Assembly: GCF_031877795.1 (NCBI RefSeq)
Contig: NC_133971.1
Coordinates: 8,905,973-8,969,972 of the forward strand
Source: Strix aluco
Lineage: Eukaryota; Chordata; Aves; Strigiformes; Strigidae
Direction: 5' to 3'
DNA length: 64,000 nt
This document shows positions 60,201-64,000 of this stretch, piece after piece. Position numbers and translations under genes: made by a program. Every line of letters starts with the position of its first letter. Positions within the stretch are counted from its first letter, which is position 1. The notes beneath the pieces were generated by a model. It ran no database searches. It saw only the letters and a list, made by a program, of their open reading frames with translations, and was not told the origin of the DNA.

Positions 60201-62854
60201 GCAGCATTGCTAGTCCTGGCACCTAAGCTTTGGCAGCTGCATGGTTCAGGAAACTGGTATGGGGAAGAAGTCTTTCACCTCTCTTTTGGCACTTACATTG
60301 ACTCGTTTTTGTTATCATCTGATGGCTGCTTTATAGCCCCTGTGAATGGATTAGGAAGTTGGATTCCTATTTTCTGTGTGCAGACCTTTAAGTTGCAGAG
60401 GGTACGAGCTGAAGGGGCCTTTATGGGGCAGCCTGGGCTGCAGCCTGGGCGAGCAAGTATGAAGCAGCTTCCTGCTCGTCCCAGGGAGCAGGGAGGCCCA
60501 GGAAGACAGGACAGGGACTGCTCTCATCATACTTGTTGTGTGGATGGAGAACTTTGTTCTCCACCTCTGTTGATTCAGTGCTTCTCCCTTTACTTAGTTC
60601 ATACACACAATTAAATACTCCAGTCTTAGCTAAGCACATGAAAAATGCATGTGCACGCTCTACAAAATAATTGCACATGTAGAACAGCTAGTTGCATATA
60701 TACTTAGCTGCCCACTTCTGAAGAAAGTTGCTTGCTTTGTGCATGCAAATGAATGTTTTGAGTAGTTAGATGCCTCAATTAGAAAATAATCCACTCATTA
60801 AAGTGCAGTTATTCACTGACTGCTCACTCTGTAACTAAGCAGCATGGAGTTCCACGTTTGTTATTTGTTCGTGACTTTTGGATCCAGTTTCTTGGTTTAC
60901 AAGATAAACTGAATACTTTTCCTAACTGCCAGCCCTCTCTGCTCCGCCTAGATCTGGGGTTCCTGAGCAGGAGCAGCCAATTTTACTCACACAATATTTT
61001 CTTTAAAAATAGAAAGTAAAATTGAAATCGTTAATATCCTGTTATGCTTAATCTTTTAAAATCAAAGTTGCTTCTGCACAGGATTCTTTCTGGCTTTCCT
61101 CTTGTGAAGGACACAGCATGAAACAATGTTATTCAGAGCAGTCTTAAAAATTCTTCTTATATATAAATGAAAGCTTGCTAAAGTTTAGTCTGCAATCAGT
61201 TAAATCATTGAGAACACAAAATCCAATATTGAATTCCTAATGTGCTTTAAATTATGCAACGTGCAATTAAGTCAAGATGGTTCCAAACTGGATCTTCCAG
61301 TACAAACTCCTGTTGTATTTGAAAAAACTAAATGCTGAGAATTTGTGCCTCTCTAATCCATGTTCTCCCCAGTCTGAATTTCAAGTTGAATTTAAAGAAA
61401 GAAGGGTCGTGTTCTTAAATGTGTCAATCTCTGAAGAAGAGCTGTTACGTGGTTCCTTTGGCTCCAAAGTGTGCAAGAATAGCTTTCAGGTCTTGCATGT
61501 CCTGCCGTGTGATCTTGAACTTGGTCTTTATCTAGCCTAACTGTTAACCTGCTTCAAGTGCTGTGTGCTTAGTCAGTCTTCTTAAGCCACACTTTGTTAA
61601 ATGTAGCCTCCTAAATTGCCCAAAGATTTTTTTTTTTTTAGGTAAAGAAATGGGAGTAAATGTACTTGCCTTAGTTGTTCAGTCAATTTTAACGCAACTC
61701 ACGGAGTTGCTGATACACTAAGGTCTGACTTTTGTTTATGTTAACGTTGCTTTACGTCGGTTCAGTCCTACAAAGGAAATAAATTATGTCTATTTTCACT
61801 GTAAGGATCCTTTACATAATCAGCATTAATAGTGTAATAATCAGTCCCATAAAAATTTGCAAGGTGGAATTGTAGTTTGAATATATTCTCATCTACATGC
61901 AACAGTCAAATTGGCACGTGTTTTGTCTGTTAATGTTTTGTTTGCGTGTACAGACACCTGTTAGTGAGAGCTTGTATTTGCAAGAGTGTAAGTCTGTGGT
62001 GCCCGGGCTCTAGTTCATGAGCCACCAACAGATTTACAGGAGTTCCCTTGAAGAGTCACAGGCCAGACTTTCCCTCTCCTCCTTGCTTCCATTTGCTTTA
62101 CCAGGACTCTGTGCTATTTTTTTGAGAATTAAGTTTTTCAGTATCCTTTTCCACCAAACCTTTTGCCCCAGAGAAGCTGTGTAAGAAATGTCTATGAACC
62201 AGTCCCTCTGTTAGGATTTGATCCTGACTCTGGAAAAGCTGGGAAGGTTTTTCTCTTTACCAGTGTGCACGTACTTGAATAACAGGTTATTCCTTTGCAT
62301 GTCTTTATTTTTAATTGACACTTAGATGATTGAGGGTTTACATTTTAAATACCACACATAAAGAGGCAAAGCCTGTTTTTTCCCCTAAAGGGTAAAAGGG
62401 ATTGGTAACTATAAAGAACTTTTTAAGAAGTGTAATATTTGTGCTTCTTAGCCTGGCTTCATGGACTCAGTTCCACTTTTATTTTTACTGGGACAACTGG
62501 AAGCTGTAACACTGCAACATCACCACAAATACATGAAAATGAGGAAAACAAGATATAAATGCCAAAGCCCATAAAGTGTTTGTTGGCTGGTGGGGGGGGG
62601 AGTGATATTTTTGATGCTCAATATTTGTACAGCTGCCTGCTTAGCAGTGAGAATGTGTAGCAAGCATGACACCAGTCAAACAGAAGAGCACTAACATATT
62701 CGTAATGCTGACATTTAATGCTCCTGTATTTCTAACCGCTCCTTTCACAGGAATGTAGGATCCTGAAGAATTTTTCCTCCTTGAGGGCCATCATTTCAGC
62801 ACTGCAGTCCAACTCCATCTATCGGCTAAAGAAGACCTGGGTGTGTGTTTCAAA
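27151..62854 (+). CDS. RGL1: RGL1 (Ral GDS-like 1), partial gene: seven coding exons
   Basis: Seven exons (27151-27261, 42503-42708, 50588-50665, 54375-54559, 57834-57958, 58669-58884, 62751-62854) join in phase into 1025 nt with no stop. The product follows human RGL1 closely: N-terminal [20 protein letters not shown], the REM (RasGEF_N) domain with [18 protein letters not shown], then the start of the CDC25-type RasGEF domain ([39 protein letters not shown]). RGL1 is a cytosolic guanine nucleotide exchange factor for Ral GTPases that Ras recruits through a C-terminal RA domain. The start codon exon, the rest of the GEF domain and the RA domain are not in the window. Against human the copy lacks one Leu of LELLLDR and has changes at family-invariant sites (for example APTIRAT to ALTIRAT). 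It is intact here, but possibly a diverged paralogue. Confidence 0.9.
37114..37139. repeat. Poly-T tract
   Basis: Seven T, one C, then about 18 T. It could be a degraded polypyrimidine or poly(A)-type tail on the other strand, but nothing recognisable adjoins it. Confidence 0.8.
37370..38053 (+). other. Unrecognised 227-codon open frame in an RGL1 intron
   Basis: This is the longest open frame outside the GC-rich islands and named genes. The opposite strand is also open for 177 codons over most of the same span. The product has no domain I recognise; its end is hydrophobic because the DNA runs into T-rich sequence. It does not start with a well-placed ATG. Most likely a chance stretch low in stop codons, or the relic of an unrecognised repeat. 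Confidence 0.2.
38412..38437. repeat. C26 homopolymer
   Basis: Twenty-six consecutive C, preceded by ATTATT and followed by AGTCAAAG. The G strand could fold as a G-quadruplex and the C strand as an i-motif. The exact length is likely unstable and may be affected by sequencing. Confidence 0.95.
40795..40880. repeat. G/T-rich low-complexity tract
   Basis: Runs of T interrupted by G, GG or GGG for about 85 bases, almost without A or C. No function is recognised. Confidence 0.8.
42503..42708 (+). CDS. RGL1: RGL1 exon B: start of REM domain
   Basis: 206 nt, enters in phase 0 and leaves in phase 2, donor AG|GTAAGA. It encodes [19 protein letters not shown], then the REM core ending at KEVLELLER. 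The core [18 protein letters not shown] is identical to human as I recall it. At the end, human has three Leu before Asp-Arg and this copy has two before Glu-Arg, a one-codon loss beside the splice junction. Confidence 0.92.
45766..46108 (-). mobile_element. ERVL-like solo LTR
   Basis: Read on the - strand, the 343-bp element starts TGTCCTGGTTTAGCC and ends GGCTAAACCACCACA, so the termini are near-perfect inverted repeats with TG...CA ends. This terminal phrase is one I associate with avian ERVL-type LTRs. An ATTAAA poly(A) signal lies at 45873-45868. The interior has a CAA/TAA-rich simple tract and a GC-rich part. There is no internal viral sequence on either side, so it is a solo LTR. A - strand open frame across it (45775-46032) is not a gene. 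Confidence 0.88.
45882..45950. repeat. (CAA/TAA)-rich simple tract inside the LTR
   Basis: Repeated AACA, ACAAC and AATAAC phrases make a low-complexity region within the LTR, in the interval upstream of its poly(A) signal. Confidence 0.75.
50588..50665 (+). CDS. RGL1: RGL1 exon C: REM domain, acidic/Ser-rich linker
   Basis: 78 nt, phase 2 at both ends, acceptor tttttcag, donor GTAAGT. It encodes [20 protein letters not shown] followed by SKTVLR, matching the RGL1 segment RYGNL...CEEDGSQ. The usual Tyr is His here. Confidence 0.9.
50666..54374 (+). other. RGL1 intron, about 3.7 kb
   Basis: It contains the CR1 3' fragment at 53585-54045 and a short A-run near 53050. Nothing else was recognised. 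Confidence 0.85.
53585..54045 (+). mobile_element. CR1 LINE, 5'-truncated 3' end
   Basis: Segments characteristic of the avian CR1 3' region appear in order: GAGGAGCGGCTGA, GGAGAAAAGGAGGCTGAGG, GACCTCAC-GCTCTCTGCA, CCAGGGGAGGTTCAGGCTGG, CATTTCTTTACTGAGAGGGT, GGTCCCTTCCAACTG, then the terminal ATTCTAT-type repeat that CR1 has instead of poly(A). It is strongly 5'-truncated. The element has many differences from the CR1 sequence I recall, so it is not recent. The 5' boundary is approximate. An antisense open frame (53451-53948) is a shadow of it. Confidence 0.92.
54375..54559 (+). CDS. RGL1: RGL1 exon D: end of REM domain
   Basis: 185 nt, enters phase 2, leaves phase 1, acceptor gctcttag, donor CA|GTAAGT. 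It encodes [20 protein letters not shown], then a stretch with LLDYLKR and [15 protein letters not shown], matching RGL1. Ala-Ile-Ala of the human motif is Ala-Val-Thr here. Confidence 0.92.
54560..57833 (+). other. RGL1 intron, about 3.3 kb
   Basis: No repeat family, RNA gene or extra exon was recognised. There are only short chance open frames on both strands. Confidence 0.85.
57834..57958 (+). CDS. RGL1: RGL1 exon E: linker and start of RasGEF domain
   Basis: 125 nt, enters phase 1, leaves phase 0, acceptor cctggacag, donor GTATGT. It encodes an acidic linker ([17 protein letters not shown]) and then [10 protein letters not shown], where the catalytic domain starts. The first half is the least conserved part, but the end matches RGL1 exactly apart from Met to Ile. 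The GTATGT donor is less common than GTAAGT. Confidence 0.85.
57959..58668 (+). other. RGL1 intron, about 0.7 kb
   Basis: AT-rich, with a 19-base T run (58152-58170) and the hairpin-forming element at 58446-58530. Nothing coding. Confidence 0.88.
58446..58530. repeat. AT-rich hairpin with a direct repeat
   Basis: GTATATACACTTTATAT (58481-58497) and its exact reverse complement (58505-58521) form a 17-bp stem around a 7-base loop. In addition the right arm with its flank, TATAAAGTGTATAT plus CTGCCAAA, is nearly repeated at 58446-58468. The element is therefore both a direct and an inverted duplication of one short unit. Confidence 0.85.
58669..58884 (+). CDS. RGL1: RGL1 exon F: RasGEF catalytic domain
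   Basis: 216 nt (72 codons), phase 0 at both ends, acceptor ccctctag. It encodes [20 protein letters not shown], then the block around [20 protein letters not shown] and [13 protein letters not shown], which is strongly conserved in Ral GEFs. Pro of APTIRAT, shared by RGL1 and RALGDS, is Leu here. The donor CAT|GTAAAA is weak, but the phase and the next exon ([10 protein letters not shown]) confirm it. Confidence 0.93.
58885..62750 (+). other. RGL1 intron, about 3.9 kb
   Basis: No mobile element, RNA gene or exon was recognised. Short open frames at 59611-59964, 60189-60614 and 61277-61540 carry no known domain. Confidence 0.85.
62751..62854 (+). CDS. RGL1: RGL1 exon G: RasGEF catalytic domain, continued
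   Basis: 104 nt, enters phase 0, leaves phase 2, acceptor cctttcacag, donor GTAAGC. It encodes [20 protein letters not shown], then [10 protein letters not shown]. This is near-identical to human RGL1 and close to RALGDS ([23 protein letters not shown]). Confidence 0.93.
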
Positions 62855-64000
62855 GTAAGCATCCCCCTCTGCTCCTGTGGCTAGCCCCAAACACAGACAA
62901 AAAGCTCAGTGCTCTTTCTTTTCATCTTGTTCTTCTCAGTCTTCCTATTCTGCTCCTTCATGGACAAGTGTTATCTTAGAAGGTAACTCTCATTCCTGTG
63001 AGGCTCAGACCTCTGACTGCTGTGAGCTCCTCTTTCATATTGACAGGACAACCTGCCCTCAGGGGTACTGGGTCTCTTCTGTCCTTTATAGCATATTGGA
63101 TCTTCCAGAACCTACTTTGAAGAACTATGGGACTAGCTACTCACCCAGCACAAGCACACGGTTCTTGGAAGGTCAGCAAAAGGGCACCATGATACTTGAC
63201 AGTTGTCTACTCTACCGTGAAGTTGGAGGAGGTCCAGGCTGCTACAAACCCTCACTAATCCTCTCTTGGTCCTGACATTTCCTTAAAATATATCCCCAAA
63301 CTACAAAATCCAAGCCTGTATTGAAGATGGTATTTCTTACAGGGGAATACCTTTTTGTGCAACTGGTATATTTACCGCATGCCAAACAGACACCAGAAAT
63401 CTGTGGAGGAAAGATGGTGTTCTGCTCATTCAGTTTGTGAAGAATAGATTTTTTCCATTGTCTTTGATAAACGAAGAAAAACGTCACTCTGCCACACAGT
63501 ATACTTCTGCATTTCCACTAGGAGAAGTGGGTCTTTGCTTCTGCTGCCCCGTGTTCCTGTTCCTGATCAAGATGTTGCCATCTTGTGTTTGTAGTGTTGG
63601 GTAATAGAAAGGGGCTCGTACACTTAAAGGCTTCTAGCTTTCCAGAGTGCATGGCACAGGGCAAAAACGTACTACTTAGGATACCTCTCACAGCTATTTT
63701 TCTGGGTTTTTGTATCCATTTACCCACTTTCTTACAACAATCTGATACCCCTCAGTGTGACTGAAAACCCTGCCCAGGATCTGCGTACCTGTGGCATTCC
63801 TTGTGATGCTGGTGTTACCGGGGAGCACCAGAAGATCCCAGGAAAGTTCCTAGTTGATGTGCAGCATCTCACTGGATGCGTTTTGGTGGTGGTATCTTTT
63901 ATATGCCCAACTATTAATGATTCATGAGGAAAAAAAACAGTAATCTGATCTGAATTAGAGTGCTTACTGATAACCTAAATGATTTAATCTTTTCCTGTAC
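62855..64000 (+). other. RGL1 intron, incomplete at the window edge
   Basis: It starts with GTAAGC. The next expected exon (family motif FEELSDIFSD) was not seen, so it should lie beyond the window. A 132-codon open frame at 62877-63275 has no recognisable domain. Confidence 0.8.

Overview
The window is a piece of a bird nuclear genome. Three things point to birds: a CR1 retrotransposon 3' end (about 53585-54045), a solo LTR of an avian-looking ERVL type (45766-46108), and a copy of a Topors-like RING-finger gene, a family I recall as amplified in birds. The sequence is intron- and intergenic-rich, with short exons bounded by GT/AG splice sites and three GC-rich islands. It contains no operons, CRISPR arrays or other prokaryotic features.

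Layout. (1) 1-1840 is a strong CpG island with an 11-bp GC minisatellite and a possible signal-peptide first exon. (2) 7128-8030 is a copy of exon 2 of the insulin receptor gene (INSR), on the + strand. Its splice sites survive, but it has a 1-nt frameshift, has lost one codon and is split by a 349-bp solo LTR with a perfect 6-bp target-site duplication. (3) 11812-13512, on the - strand, is a two-exon Topors-like RING gene with its own promoter (TATA, CCAAT, GC box, inverted CRE-like sites), a 130-nt intron and a poly(A) signal. Its coding exon has an in-frame TAG and at least three frame changes, so I call it a pseudogene. (4) 26340-26712 is a second GC-rich island. (5) 27151-62854, on the + strand, holds seven consecutive coding exons of RGL1, a Ras-regulated exchange factor for Ral. 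All seven join in phase with no stop, covering the N-terminus, the REM domain and the start of the RasGEF domain. The start codon and the 3' exons lie outside the window or were not found. Large introns carry the ERVL-like solo LTR, the CR1 fragment, a 26-base C homopolymer and an AT-rich 17-bp hairpin.

How it fits together. RGL1 is the only gene here that looks able to make a full-family product. The INSR and Topors-like copies are decayed. An unprocessed INSR fragment beside RGL1 is not an arrangement I recall from either gene's usual neighbourhood, and this RGL1 differs from the family at usually invariant residues. One inference is that the segment is a duplicated or relocated block under relaxed constraint, for example on a W chromosome, a germline-restricted chromosome or an unplaced duplicate contig. 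That needs searches I could not run.
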